The notes under the pieces are model-generated. The model saw only the letters and a list, made by a program, of their open reading frames with translations. It had not been told where the DNA came from and did not search any database. The position numbers and the translations under genes are program-made. Below, piece by piece: positions 24,556-32,582 of a stretch of 64,000 bases of DNA (within the stretch, counting starts at the first letter, position 1; every line of letters begins with the position of its first letter). The DNA comes from Microbacterium paraoxydans (GTDB lineage Bacteria > Actinomycetota > Actinomycetes > Actinomycetales > Microbacteriaceae): assembly GCF_018224615.1 (NCBI RefSeq), contig NZ_JAGTUK010000002.1, positions 558,001-622,000 on the forward strand, written 5' to 3'.

Positions 24556-24957
24556 ATGGACGCGACGATGATGGGCGCGATGTCGAAGAGCATGGAGTCG
24601 ATGCCCGACATGGCGATGATGGACATGGCGGTGCTGCAGGCCTGTATGGACGCGTGCGCCGCGTGCGAGCAGGCATGCACGGTGTGCTCGACGCAGCTGA
24701 TGGACTGCGCCCCCGCGTGCATGAACTGCGCCGACATGTGCCACACGATGATGCGGTCGATGCTGCGGATGCAGGGCATGACGCCCGCGACGATGATGGC
24801 GATGCTCGACGCGTGCATCGCGATGTGCCAGCTGTGCATGGACGAGTGCATGCGGCACGCCGATCACAGTGACGTCTGCCGCCTGTGCGCGCAGGCGTGC
24901 CAGGCGTGCATGAACGCGTGCATGGCCGTGCGCGACATGATGATGGCGAGCGCCTGA
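24556..24957 (+). CDS. Cys/Met-rich four-helix-bundle copper-binding protein
   Basis: Protein of 133 residues with about 18 Cys and 30 Met, the Cys spaced as CxxC and CxxxC along four helices (ACMDACAACEQACTVC, CAPACMNCADMC, ACIAMCQLCMDEC, CRLCAQACQACMNAC). This is the DUF326/copper-storage-protein-like pattern, in which the helices line a tube that holds many Cu(I) ions. The N-terminal Met-rich stretch could be a copper entry site. No Tat or Sec signal is seen, so it should store copper in the cytoplasm. An AGGGAG ribosome site precedes the ATG. Confidence 0.88.
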   Translation: MDATMMGAMSKSMESMPDMAMMDMAVLQACMDACAACEQACTVCSTQLMDCAPACMNCADMCHTMMRSMLRMQGMTPATMMAMLDACIAMCQLCMDECMRHADHSDVCRLCAQACQACMNACMAVRDMMMASA

Positions 24958-24975
24958 CCGGGCCTCGCGCAGCCG

Positions 24976-25323
24976 TCAGACGGCGGCGACGTTGAAGCGT
25001 GCGTCTCCCACGGCCAGCACGCCGTAGGGCACGTGCAGGGCGACGGGCGAGCCCGCTGCGGCTTCGAGCGCGGCGCCCGAGCCGTTCCAGAGGGCGTGGG
25101 CGACGCCGTCGAGCGTGCGCACCACCAGGTCGCCGGACGCGGGATCGGCGGACTCCACGAGCGCGTCCACCCAGTCGCCCGGGGTCGCGGCGGCCAGGCG
25201 CGCCTGGATCAAGTGCAGTGCGTGCCCCGGGGCGATCGAGGAGCAGCGGCCTCCCGTGCGGCACATGCACGCGGCACGCTCGCTCACCTCGAGGGGTGAC
25301 AGGCGGTGGCGCGGCGTGGACAC
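24976..25323 (-). CDS. Hypothetical protein with CxC cysteines
   Basis: Protein of 115 residues from GTG 25323, which has GAAGGAG 6 nt upstream; the longer ORF upstream is not coding. It has ERAACMCRTGGRC near the front, with three Cys, followed by a beta-rich part (GDLVVRTLDGVAHALW, SPVALHVPYGVLAVGD). No family recognised. It converges with the copper-protein gene and leaves a 105-nt promoter region shared with the divergent FBP leader. Confidence 0.65.
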   Translation of the reverse strand: MSTPRHRLSPLEVSERAACMCRTGGRCSSIAPGHALHLIQARLAAATPGDWVDALVESADPASGDLVVRTLDGVAHALWNGSGAALEAAAGSPVALHVPYGVLAVGDARFNVAAV

Positions 25324-25428
25324 GGTGGTCTCCTTCTGGTCGGGCGTTCCGGCCACAGTAGGCCGCCGGGCCGGAGCGACGCGAGGCCGCACGACATCGG
25401 GCGAAACAAACGGGTGTAGGCTCGCCGG

Positions 25429-25503
25429 GTGCTGTCGTCGATGAGCGCCCCCGGGGCGCGGAGCGGAGCCGCAGGCGCGTTCAGCGCCGCGGGCAGAGGC
25501 TGA
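25429..25503 (+). CDS. Leaderless upstream ORF (24 aa) before the FBP gene
   Basis: GTG at 25429 is placed 6 nt after TAGGCT (25417-25422), the leaderless arrangement, and opens a 24-codon frame rich in Ser, Gly and Ala (SAPGARSGAAGAFSAAGRG) ending at TGA 25501. The next gene starts 116 nt later and encodes an EF-G-binding protein of the fusidic-acid-protection type. A translated short leader there is reminiscent of attenuation leaders. It could also be non-coding 5' leader. Confidence 0.4.
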   Translation: MLSSMSAPGARSGAAGAFSAAGRG

Positions 25504-25619
25504 GGACCGGCCGGAGGCGGAACCCCCGTCCCCGGTGCTGCACCGTACCCGGGCTTCCGTCCGGGGCCCTTCCTCTGACCCGACTCGCCGCACGGCGACC
25601 GTCCGAAAGCACTTCTCTC
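25504..25619 (+). promoter_or_regulatory. GC-rich leader between uORF and FBP gene
   Basis: The 116-nt stretch holds possible hairpins such as CCCGG-N8-CCGGG near 25549 and ACGG/CCGT pairs near 25600, and has no good ribosome site before the FBP ATG at 25620. It may control translation of the downstream gene together with the uORF. Confidence 0.3.
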
Positions 25620-26111
25620 ATGCGTCCCCTCGACGAGCGCGACATTCGCGCCTCCTTCCTCAACGCCTCTCGCAAGGAGGTCTCCGACCTCACCCTCCCC
25701 GTCGGCTTCGCCGACCTCGACTTCGACCGGCTCGACTTCCTCGGCTGGACCGACCCGCGTCTGCCGCGTCGCGCGTACGTCGTGACCTGGCAGGACGACA
25801 CCCCCGTCGGCGTGCTCCTGCAGCGTGCCGAGCAGCGGGTGCTCGCCCGCGCCCAGTGCTCGTGGTGCGAAGACGTCACGCTCCGCAACGACGTGCAGCT
25901 GTTCGTGGCGCGGAAGGCGGGTCCGGCCGGGCGCAAGGGCGACTCGGTCGGCGTGCTGGCGTGCGCCGACTTCGACTGCAACCGCGCGGTGCGCCGGTTG
26001 CCGCCGCTGGCGTATCAGGGCTACGACCGGGAGCTCGCGCGCGACCTGCGGATCCTGCGGCTGCAGGAGCACGTGAGCGGGTTCGTGCACGAGGTGGCCG
26101 GCACGGCCTGA
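25620..26111 (+). CDS. FBP (FusB-type EF-G-binding) zinc-finger protein
   Basis: Protein of 163 residues. The C-terminal half has the treble-clef zinc site: CSWCEDV at ~78-81 and CADFDCN at ~122-127, the four Cys that bind zinc in FusB-type proteins. FusB/FusC bind EF-G and free it from stalled ribosomes in the presence of fusidic acid (established for Staphylococcus); actinobacterial FBP proteins are generally annotated by domain only. The N-terminal half (LDERDIRASFLNASRKEV) matches the family start. It may act in ribosome recycling or antibiotic tolerance. Confidence 0.85.
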   Translation: MRPLDERDIRASFLNASRKEVSDLTLPVGFADLDFDRLDFLGWTDPRLPRRAYVVTWQDDTPVGVLLQRAEQRVLARAQCSWCEDVTLRNDVQLFVARKAGPAGRKGDSVGVLACADFDCNRAVRRLPPLAYQGYDRELARDLRILRLQEHVSGFVHEVAGTA

Positions 26112-26136
26112 GCCTCCCCGGGCGGCGGTCCGTGCC

Positions 26137-26976
26137 TCAGCGCCGGGCCGCCGCCTCCGCCGTGACCGCGCGCACGTGGGCGAGGGCGGGGCCGGCCAGT
26201 TCGGCCGACAGTCGCGTGAACTGCTCGACGCTGCGGGAGCCCGGCCAGTCCGCGGGCAGCATGGACGCGGGCAGCCCAGGGTCGGTGTAGGGCAGCACGC
26301 GCCACCGGTCGAGCAGGTGCACGTACGCGGCGAACGGCTCGGGCGGCAGCGCGGCGATCGACTCCTGGAACGCGAGGTGCTCGGCCCGCAGCGCCTCCAG
26401 GTCCCACCACTGCGCCGCCGCCTCGATCAGGGTGCCCGCGGGAGCAGGGGCCGAGGCGTCGAACAGGGTCGCCCACTGCCGCGCGCCGAGCTCCTCCAGG
26501 ATCTGCGCCGCTTCGTCGCGCAGATGCCCGGGGCAGATCCACAGGGCGGGCGACACCACGCCCGCGCCGATCCACTGCAGGCGGCGGCGGAGCTGGTGCC
26601 GTACGCTGCGGGCGCTCTCCGGGATGGAGAACGACACCAGGCACCACGGGTCGGCGTCGTCCATCTGCCGCACCGCGAAGATGCGCCGGTCGCCGCGTTC
26701 CAGCATGGGCAGCGCGGCCGGGTTCAGGCGGTAACCGGCGACGTCGGTGCGCTCGGCGAGCAGCAGTCCCTTCGCCTTCAGGCGCGTCACGCCCGTGCGC
26801 GCCTGGGCGACCGGGATGCCCAGCTCGCCCGCGAGGCGCACCAGGTCGGCGGCGGAGATCCAGCCGCCGAGAGGGCGCAGATACAGCCCGATCACGGTCC
26901 GCAGCAGCGACGCCGTGCTGCCGGGACGCGCGTCGATGTCGTCCAGCAGGGCGGTCGCCGCGGCGTCAGTGGTCAC
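26137..26976 (-). CDS. PaaX-family transcriptional repressor
   Basis: Regulator of 279 residues. N-terminal winged helix (ISAADLVRLAGELGIPVAQARTGVTRLKAKGLL), a middle PaaX domain (WCLVSFSIPESARSVRHQLRRRLQWIGAGVVSPALWI) and a C-terminal helical part are all recognisable. PaaX of E. coli represses phenylacetate genes and responds to phenylacetyl-CoA; here the gene is last in the kynurenine operon, overlapping kynU by 11 bases, so it most likely represses this operon and senses a kynurenine-pathway intermediate. The candidate operator is at 30101-30128. Confidence 0.88.
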   Translation of the reverse strand: MTTDAAATALLDDIDARPGSTASLLRTVIGLYLRPLGGWISAADLVRLAGELGIPVAQARTGVTRLKAKGLLLAERTDVAGYRLNPAALPMLERGDRRIFAVRQMDDADPWCLVSFSIPESARSVRHQLRRRLQWIGAGVVSPALWICPGHLRDEAAQILEELGARQWATLFDASAPAPAGTLIEAAAQWWDLEALRAEHLAFQESIAALPPEPFAAYVHLLDRWRVLPYTDPGLPASMLPADWPGSRSVEQFTRLSAELAGPALAHVRAVTAEAAARR

Positions 26977-28207
26977 CGGACTCCAGGGCGTCGCGCACGG
27001 CCAGCACGCCGGTGACGGTCTCGATGTGGGAGGTGCTCAGCGGCGAGAGCCCGAGACGGATGCCGTCGGGGAAGCGGAAGTCGGGGATGATGCCGTCGGC
27101 CCACAGCCGCCGCGTGATGTCGCGGAAGTCGGGGTGGCCGATCGTCACGTGCCCACCGCGCTGCGCCGGATCGCGGGGGCTCAGCAGGCGGACGCCGAGC
27201 GGGGCGAGCACCTCGTCGTACGCGCGGACGGCGAGCCCGGTCAGCGACTGCGACTTGGCCCGCACGTCCGCGATCGTGGACTGTTCGATCAGATCGAGCA
27301 TCCCCTGCATCGCGAGCATCGAGGTCACGGGCGGGGTGCCGCTGAGCAGCTGCCGGATGTCACCGGACGGCACGTACGCGGGCCCCATCGCGAAGATGTC
27401 CTCCGCGCTCCACCACCCCTGGATGGGCTGCCGCAGCACCCCCTGCAGCCCGTGGCGGACGTACGCGAACGCGGGGGAGCCCGGCCCGCCGTTGAGGTAC
27501 TTGTAGGTGCAGCCGACCGCGAGGTCGACGCCCCATGCGTCGAGCTGCATCGGCACGACGCCGGCCGAGTGGCACAGGTCCCACATCATGAGCGCGCCGG
27601 CCGCGTGTGCCGCGGCGGTGATGCCGGGCATGTCGGCGAGGGCGCCGGAGCGGTAGTCCACGTGGCTGAGCGACACGAGCGCGGTGCGGTCGGACACCGC
27701 GGCCGCCACGTCGTCCACGGTCACGCCGTGCACGGGGTCGGGCTCCAGCCAGCGGATGGTCAGCCCGGTCTCGGCGGCGACGCCCTCGGCGAGGAACCGG
27801 TCGGTGGGGAAGTTGCCCGTCTCCATCACGAGCTCGGTGCGGGCGCGATCGTGCGCGGCCGCCGCGCGCATCAGCTTGTAGATGAGCACGCTGGTCGAGT
27901 CGGCCACCACGGTCTGCCCCGCCGCGGCGCCGAGCGCGACCTCGGCGATGCGGTCGCCCAGGCGCGTCGGCAGCGCCATCCACTGCTCGTCCCAGGAGCG
28001 GATGAGCCGGGTGCCCCAGTCCTCGCGCACGAACGCCGCGAGCTTCTCCGGGATGTCCCGCAGCGGTCGGCCGAGGGAGTTGCCGTCGAGGTAGGCGGTG
28101 ACGCCGGGGGCCTCGGCGAACGCGTCGAGGTGCGGGGCGAGCGGGTCGGCGGCGTCGAGGGCGCGGGCGGCGTCGAGCAGGGCGGCGTCGGAGGAGCGGT
28201 CGGTCAT
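26966..28207 (-). CDS. kynU: Kynureninase
   Basis: PLP enzyme of 413 residues that cleaves kynurenine to anthranilate and alanine. Motifs: YLDGNSLGRPLRDIP, VADSTSVLIYKLM, LSHVDYRSGALADMPGI, WDLCHSAGVVPMQLD and the PLP lysine in VGCTYKYLNGGPGSPAF. Its stop overlaps the paaX start region and it begins 1-2 nt after the amidohydrolase stop, so the four genes form one tight operon for tryptophan breakdown. Confidence 0.95.
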   Translation of the reverse strand: MTDRSSDAALLDAARALDAADPLAPHLDAFAEAPGVTAYLDGNSLGRPLRDIPEKLAAFVREDWGTRLIRSWDEQWMALPTRLGDRIAEVALGAAAGQTVVADSTSVLIYKLMRAAAAHDRARTELVMETGNFPTDRFLAEGVAAETGLTIRWLEPDPVHGVTVDDVAAAVSDRTALVSLSHVDYRSGALADMPGITAAAHAAGALMMWDLCHSAGVVPMQLDAWGVDLAVGCTYKYLNGGPGSPAFAYVRHGLQGVLRQPIQGWWSAEDIFAMGPAYVPSGDIRQLLSGTPPVTSMLAMQGMLDLIEQSTIADVRAKSQSLTGLAVRAYDEVLAPLGVRLLSPRDPAQRGGHVTIGHPDFRDITRRLWADGIIPDFRFPDGIRLGLSPLSTSHIETVTGVLAVRDALESGDH

Positions 28208-28208
28208 G

Positions 28209-29231
28209 TCACACCTTCAGGTCGGCGGGGGTCAGCGGGCGGGCGGCGCACGGATCGGTCGACCCGTCCGGCAGCAGGAGCAGAGCGGTGCGAGGGGCGC
28301 GGGGGTCGGCCGGTGCGAGCGCGCGGAGCAGGGCGGCGTCGTCGAGCCCGGCCTCGCGCAGTGCGGCGATCTCGGCGGGGCGGAGGTCGACCGGGGTGGG
28401 CCCGTTGCCCATGTCGGTGCCGTAGAGCACCGTGCCCCCGGCGGCATGGAACCGTCGCACGTTGTCGACCGCGGTCGCGCGGGCTCGGTCGTCGTGGATG
28501 GCGAGCGTCGAGATCCACGACACGGCGGCTGCCTGGCGCGCGATCTCCGTGTCGTCGAGGCGCTCGGTGAACGGGGCGTGGGCGAGAAGGGAGGCGCCGA
28601 GACGTGTCGCGCGCGCGGCCTCGCCCGTCCCTTCGCAGTGGGCGACCACGGGGAGGCCGTGGGCCGCCGCGAGTCCGACGATCGCGCGGAACAGCTCGTC
28701 GGAGAACACGGGTCCGGCCGTGCTGTTGCTCGCGACCTTGAGGCAGGAGGCGCCGGCCGCCGCCATCTCCGCCACCGCCGTGGCCGCGGCCTCGGTGTCG
28801 GCGATCTCCCTGACGGATCCCGCGGGCGCCCAGTCCCGGTCGGACGGGTACCCGCCGGGCGGGGTCAGGAACGCTCCGGCGTAGCGGACGTCCGTCCGCA
28901 CCTCCTCATCCGTGGCGCCCGAAGGTCGTGACCCGGCTTCGGACGGCGCCGGCTCCGCGGCTTCTGAGGAGGGGGGAACCGCGATGGCGCGCAGCACCGC
29001 GGGGTTCCCGCCGAGGTCCACGACCCGGCCGAGGCGCGACGTGGCGAGATGCTCGTGGTCGACGAGCTGCAGGTGCACGTGGTGGTCGGTGAACCCGCCG
29101 ACGATCCGCCCCTCGAGGCGCGGCGACCCCGAGGTGGCTGCGGCATCGCTCAGCCGCGGCCGTCCGTCGTCGCCGACCGCCACGACGCCCTCGCGCCACC
29201 GCTCGCCGTCGAAGAAGGTCGCCGCGTGCAC
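28209..29231 (-). CDS. Amidohydrolase-family protein of the kynurenine operon
   Basis: Protein of 340 residues with an amidohydrolase (metal-dependent TIM-barrel) fold: GGFTDHHVHLQLVD supplies the HxH metal ligands, LPVVAHCEGTGEAAR and LAHAPFTERL give later His ligands, and VLYGTDMGNGPTP the final Asp. It lies between kynA and kynU with 1-nt gaps. The pathway step between these two enzymes is N-formylkynurenine hydrolysis, and no KynB or other formamidase is present in the cluster, so this protein is a good candidate for the formamidase. That assignment is inference from context. Confidence 0.75.
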   Translation of the reverse strand: MHAATFFDGERWREGVVAVGDDGRPRLSDAAATSGSPRLEGRIVGGFTDHHVHLQLVDHEHLATSRLGRVVDLGGNPAVLRAIAVPPSSEAAEPAPSEAGSRPSGATDEEVRTDVRYAGAFLTPPGGYPSDRDWAPAGSVREIADTEAAATAVAEMAAAGASCLKVASNSTAGPVFSDELFRAIVGLAAAHGLPVVAHCEGTGEAARATRLGASLLAHAPFTERLDDTEIARQAAAVSWISTLAIHDDRARATAVDNVRRFHAAGGTVLYGTDMGNGPTPVDLRPAEIAALREAGLDDAALLRALAPADPRAPRTALLLLPDGSTDPCAARPLTPADLKV

Positions 29232-29232
29232 G

Positions 29233-30084
29233 TCAGCCGCCGATCTCGGTGCGCACGGTGTAGAGCTCGGGGAAGAACGTCAGATCGAGGGCCCGCTGCA
29301 GGAACCCGACGCCGCTGGACCCGCCCGTTCCGATCTTCATACCGATCGTGCGCGCCACCGTCTTGAGGTGACGGAAGCGCCAGAACTGGAAGTTGTCCTC
29401 CAGGTCGACCAGGTCTTCGCACGCCTCGTACAAGTCCCAGTGGGTGCCGGGGTCCTGGTAGATGGCGCGGATCGCGGGCACGAGCGCCGGGGTCTCGCGG
29501 TACGGCTCGCGCACGTCGCGGTCGAGGATCTCCGCGGGAACGGGAAGCCCGCGGCGGGAGGCGTAGCGCAGGAACTCGTCGTACAGCGTGGGCTTCTCCC
29601 ACTCGGCGGTGAGCAGGGCGAGGTTCGCGGGGTGGTCGCGGAACACGCTGAGCATCTTCTCGTTCTTGTTGCCGAGCGCGAACTCCACGGCGCGGTACTG
29701 CACCGACTGGAAGCCGGAGGAGCTGCCGAGTGCGCCGCGGAACTGCGCGTATTCGGTGGGGGTGAGCGTGGCGAGCACGGACCACTGCTGCGTCATCACG
29801 TCCTGGATCCGCTTGACCCTGGCGATGCGCTTGAGGGCTTCGCGCAGGTCGTCGGCGGCGAGCAGCGTGCGCGCGGATGACAGCTCGTGCAGCACCTGCT
29901 TGAGCCACAGCTCCGTGGTCTGGTGCTGGATGATGAACAGCATCTCGTCGTGGTGCTCCGGCTCGCTCACGGGGTGCTGCGCGGTGAGCAGCTGGTCCAG
30001 GGCGAGGTAGGAGCCGTAGGTCATCCGGCCGGACAGGTCGGTGACGATGCCGTCTTCCAGGGCGCGCTGGTTCTCCGGGTGCAT
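29233..30084 (-). CDS. kynA: Tryptophan 2,3-dioxygenase
   Basis: Heme enzyme of 283 residues that opens the indole ring of tryptophan to N-formylkynurenine. MTYGSYLALDQLL, the substrate-binding EMLFIIQHQTTELWLKQVLHEL with the active-site His, SGFQSVQYRAVEFALGNKN and WRFRHLKTVARTIG with the heme-ligand His are all present. First gene of the operon. Its ATG lies 6 nt after a TATGTT -10 box, so the transcript is probably leaderless, and a long palindrome covers the promoter. Confidence 0.95.
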   Translation of the reverse strand: MHPENQRALEDGIVTDLSGRMTYGSYLALDQLLTAQHPVSEPEHHDEMLFIIQHQTTELWLKQVLHELSSARTLLAADDLREALKRIARVKRIQDVMTQQWSVLATLTPTEYAQFRGALGSSSGFQSVQYRAVEFALGNKNEKMLSVFRDHPANLALLTAEWEKPTLYDEFLRYASRRGLPVPAEILDRDVREPYRETPALVPAIRAIYQDPGTHWDLYEACEDLVDLEDNFQFWRFRHLKTVARTIGMKIGTGGSSGVGFLQRALDLTFFPELYTVRTEIGG

Positions 30085-30100
30085 GCGGAGAACATATCAC

Positions 30101-30128
30101 TTTCACGCCGACCGTCACAGGCGTGAAA
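30101..30128. promoter_or_regulatory. Palindromic operator over the kynA promoter
   Basis: TTTCACGCC and GGCGTGAAA form a perfect 9-bp inverted repeat with a 10-bp centre. On the minus strand the kynA -10 box TATGTT lies at 30096-30091, six bases before the ATG, and a -35-like TGTGAC falls in the centre of the palindrome. A dimer bound here would block polymerase, fitting repression by the PaaX protein of the same operon. Confidence 0.7.
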
Positions 30129-30134
30129 TGCCGC

Positions 30135-31190
30135 TCAGCGGGTGGTGTGCGCCTCCAGGAACGCGATCGTCCTGGCGAGAGCCGTCCGTGCATCGGGCAG
30201 ATCGAGGTGGAACTGGTACTCGTGGGGCAGGGCCGGGTCGTGGTTCATCGGCCAGAACAGCGTGGTCACCTCGACCCCCAGCCCCTCCAGGCGCTTCGCC
30301 ATCGGGATCGACTGCAACCATGTCAGGCCGTCGCCGTTGCCGCCGGAGATGTACGTGGCGGGGAAGTCGGCGGTGACCCAGTCGATCGTCGACATGGTCG
30401 ATCCGGTGGAGTCCTCCGCCCAAGTCTTGGTGCCCGAGTACGCCCACATCGCGGTCTTGAAGCCCCACCCCGCGATGCCGTCGAGCTCGGCGAGCGCCGC
30501 CAGGTCGTACACGCCGCAGTTGAGGATCGTGGCGGCGAGCTGGTCGGCCTTCAGCGACGGCGTGATGCCGACGATCTCGGCGTAGTCGGGGTTGGTGATG
30601 AGCGCCGCCAGCTGGCTGGCCAGCTGGCCGCCGGCGGAGTCGCCCGCCAGCACGATCTGGTCGGCGTCGACGCCCAGCTCGCGGGCGTGCGCGTCGATGT
30701 AGGCGAGGGCCTCGTCGAGCTGCCGCACCGCGAGCGGGTACACACCCTCCGGGCCGATCGTGTAGTTCACGCCGATGGTCGTGTAGCCCTCCGCGGCGAG
30801 AATGCGCAGGTACGGGTCGACGTCCTCCTTGGCGCCGGAGATCCAGGCGCCGCCATGGATCCAGACCACGGTCGGCAGCGGGCCGTCGGCGGACGCGGGG
30901 CGGTACACGTCCATCGTGGTGTCACTGCCCGTGTCGCCGTACGCGATGCCCGTGCGCACGTCGAGCGGCGTGTCCGGTACGTGCTTGTCCATCTCGGCGG
31001 CGGTCTCGTTGCCGCCCTTCGTGAACACCGCGCGGATCGCCATCGCGGAGGGCCAGGGGGTCAGGCTGCTGATCAGCGCGACCACGGCGGCGACCGCGAC
31101 GACCACGCCGGCCACGATCTTCGTGCGGCGCCACGGCCTGTGCGCTCTCTTCGGGTGAACGGACTCTCCGGCGTGCGCGTCGGTGCTCAT
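30135..31190 (-). CDS. Membrane-anchored alpha/beta hydrolase (esterase)
   Basis: Esterase-like enzyme of 351 residues. Residues ~28-48 form an N-terminal TM helix (KIVAGVVVAVAAVVALIS) after a basic segment, so the catalytic domain probably faces outward. The alpha/beta hydrolase core has the oxyanion motif VVWIHGGAWISG, the nucleophile elbow LAGDSAGGQLASQ and the late His in MNHDPALPHEYQFHLD. The start MSTDAHAG at 31190 follows GGGAGGG. The substrate is unknown; xylan- or lipid-ester hydrolases share this layout. Confidence 0.82.
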   Translation of the reverse strand: MSTDAHAGESVHPKRAHRPWRRTKIVAGVVVAVAAVVALISSLTPWPSAMAIRAVFTKGGNETAAEMDKHVPDTPLDVRTGIAYGDTGSDTTMDVYRPASADGPLPTVVWIHGGAWISGAKEDVDPYLRILAAEGYTTIGVNYTIGPEGVYPLAVRQLDEALAYIDAHARELGVDADQIVLAGDSAGGQLASQLAALITNPDYAEIVGITPSLKADQLAATILNCGVYDLAALAELDGIAGWGFKTAMWAYSGTKTWAEDSTGSTMSTIDWVTADFPATYISGGNGDGLTWLQSIPMAKRLEGLGVEVTTLFWPMNHDPALPHEYQFHLDLPDARTALARTIAFLEAHTTR

Positions 31191-31262
31191 GGACCCTCCC
31201 GGCACCAGTGTGGCAGGAACCGGCGGTCCGGCGAGGGAGCGCGACGGGGTGGCCGGGTCGCC

Positions 31263-31787
31263 TCAGCCCGGGAGGCCGGCGACGAGGTGGCGCAGGCCGT
31301 AGGCGTAGGCGCGGTCGATATCGCCGCCCATCCGGAAGGCGCCCGCCAGCTCCATCTGCAGGAAGCCGGTCGCCCAGGCCGTGAAGAGGCGCGCCGCATC
31401 GAGCGCGTCCTCGTCGCCGACCGCGGCCGCGCACGCCCGCACGACGGGGGCCGCCGCGCGCTCGAGGGACTCCTGCGGGATCTCGGTCGCGAACATCAGC
31501 CGGAATCCCTCGGGGCGCTCGTGCGCGAACGCGCGGTAGGCCGTGGCCAGGGCGGCGAGGTCGTGGCCCGCGGCGTCGAGCCGGGAGCCCAGCTCGTCCA
31601 CGGATGCGGTCGCCACCGCGAGGAGCAGGGCATCGCGATCCGCGAAGCGCTTGTAGAGGGAGGGTGCGCGCACGCCGACGCGGTTCGCGACGGCCTGCAT
31701 CGTGAGGCCCGCGGGTCCGGCGTCTTCGAGGATCTCGCGCCCGGCGGCGACGACGGCCGCGGTGGTGGTGCGTTCGGGGGTCGGCAT
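31263..31787 (-). CDS. TetR-family transcriptional regulator
   Basis: Repressor of 174 residues: N-terminal helix-turn-helix (TMQAVANRVGVRAPSLYKRFADRDALL) and a TetR_C_33-like ligand domain. ATG at 31787 has GGAGG 4 nt upstream. It is divergent from the metallo-beta-lactamase-fold hydrolase; the intergenic region holds two palindromes over the hydrolase promoter, which this protein probably binds. Confidence 0.9.
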   Translation of the reverse strand: MPTPERTTTAAVVAAGREILEDAGPAGLTMQAVANRVGVRAPSLYKRFADRDALLLAVATASVDELGSRLDAAGHDLAALATAYRAFAHERPEGFRLMFATEIPQESLERAAAPVVRACAAAVGDEDALDAARLFTAWATGFLQMELAGAFRMGGDIDRAYAYGLRHLVAGLPG

Positions 31788-31802
31788 GCATCCTCCGGTG
31801 AT

Positions 31803-31840
31803 GGCTATTGACAGTAGCCATGATAGCTACGTATCGTAGC
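31803..31840. promoter_or_regulatory. TetR operator pair over the MBL-hydrolase promoter
   Basis: TTGACA (31808-31813) and TATCGT (31832-31837), 18 bp apart, form the promoter. GGCTA-TTGACAG-TAGCC (31803-31819) wraps the -35 box and GCTACG-TAT-CGTAGC (31826-31840) covers the -10 box. Both share the GCTA/TAGC halves, so two TetR dimers could bind. Confidence 0.7.
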
Positions 31841-31867
31841 CTTCGCAACCGCTCGAGAGGACCCGCC

Positions 31868-32578
31868 ATGCAACTCGCCCCGCACCTCCACCGCCTCGGC
31901 AACGACATCGTCGCCTCCTACCTGATCGACCTGCCCGAGGGCATCACGCTCATCGACGCCGGACTCCCGGGGCACTGGAAGGATCTGCAGCGCGAACTCG
32001 CCGCGATCGGCCGTCCCCTGACCGACATCCGCGGCCTCGTGCTCACCCACGGCGACAGCGATCACATCGGCTTCGCCGAGCGCCTGCGCCGCGAGACCGG
32101 CGTCCCCGTGTTCATCCACGCCGCCGACGCCCACCGCGTGCACACGGGAGAGAAGCCGAAGACGCCGATGGGCCCGTCGCGGCTCGGCCCCACCCTGGGC
32201 TTCCTCGCCTACGGCCTGCGCAAGAACGCGCTGCGCACGCCGCACGTGACCTCGGTGGTCGAGGTGGAGGAGGGCACGGTGCTCGACCTGCCTGGTGCAC
32301 CGGTCGTCGTGGGCATGCCCGGCCACTCGCCCGGCAGCATCGCGGTGCACGTGCCGGCCGTCGGCGCGGTGTTCGTGGGCGACGCGCTCACCACGCGGCA
32401 CGTGCTCACGGGCAGGCAGGGGGCGCAGCCCGCCCCGTTCACGGACGCGCCGGACGAGGCCCTGGCCTCGCTCGACCGGCTCGCCGGGCTCGACGCGTCG
32501 TGGGTCCTCCCCGGACACGGTGCCCCCTGGCGCGGCTCCCCGGCCGACATCGCCGCGGCCGTGCGCGCCGCCGCCTGA
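31868..32578 (+). CDS. Metallo-beta-lactamase-fold hydrolase
   Basis: Protein of 236 residues with the binuclear metal signature LTHGDSDHIG, in which the usual second His is Asp (HxDxDH, a known variant), then GMPGHSPGSIAVH, FVGDAL and LPGHGAPW as later ligands. ATG 31868 was preferred to the in-frame ATG at 31808, which lies inside the promoter. Probably a thioesterase or lactonase-like enzyme induced through the divergent TetR regulator; substrate unknown. Confidence 0.88.
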   Translation: MQLAPHLHRLGNDIVASYLIDLPEGITLIDAGLPGHWKDLQRELAAIGRPLTDIRGLVLTHGDSDHIGFAERLRRETGVPVFIHAADAHRVHTGEKPKTPMGPSRLGPTLGFLAYGLRKNALRTPHVTSVVEVEEGTVLDLPGAPVVVGMPGHSPGSIAVHVPAVGAVFVGDALTTRHVLTGRQGAQPAPFTDAPDEALASLDRLAGLDASWVLPGHGAPWRGSPADIAAAVRAAA

Positions 32579-32582
32579 CGCG

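Noticed and set aside
24976..25593. The 205-codon version of the 24976 gene
   Set aside because: The first 90 codons are Arg/Ser/Gly-rich and cover the divergent FBP leader; the GTG at 25323 has a strong ribosome site.
25429..25619. A known structured RNA in the FBP leader
   Set aside because: I could not match it to any riboswitch or T-box consensus; only generic hairpins are seen.
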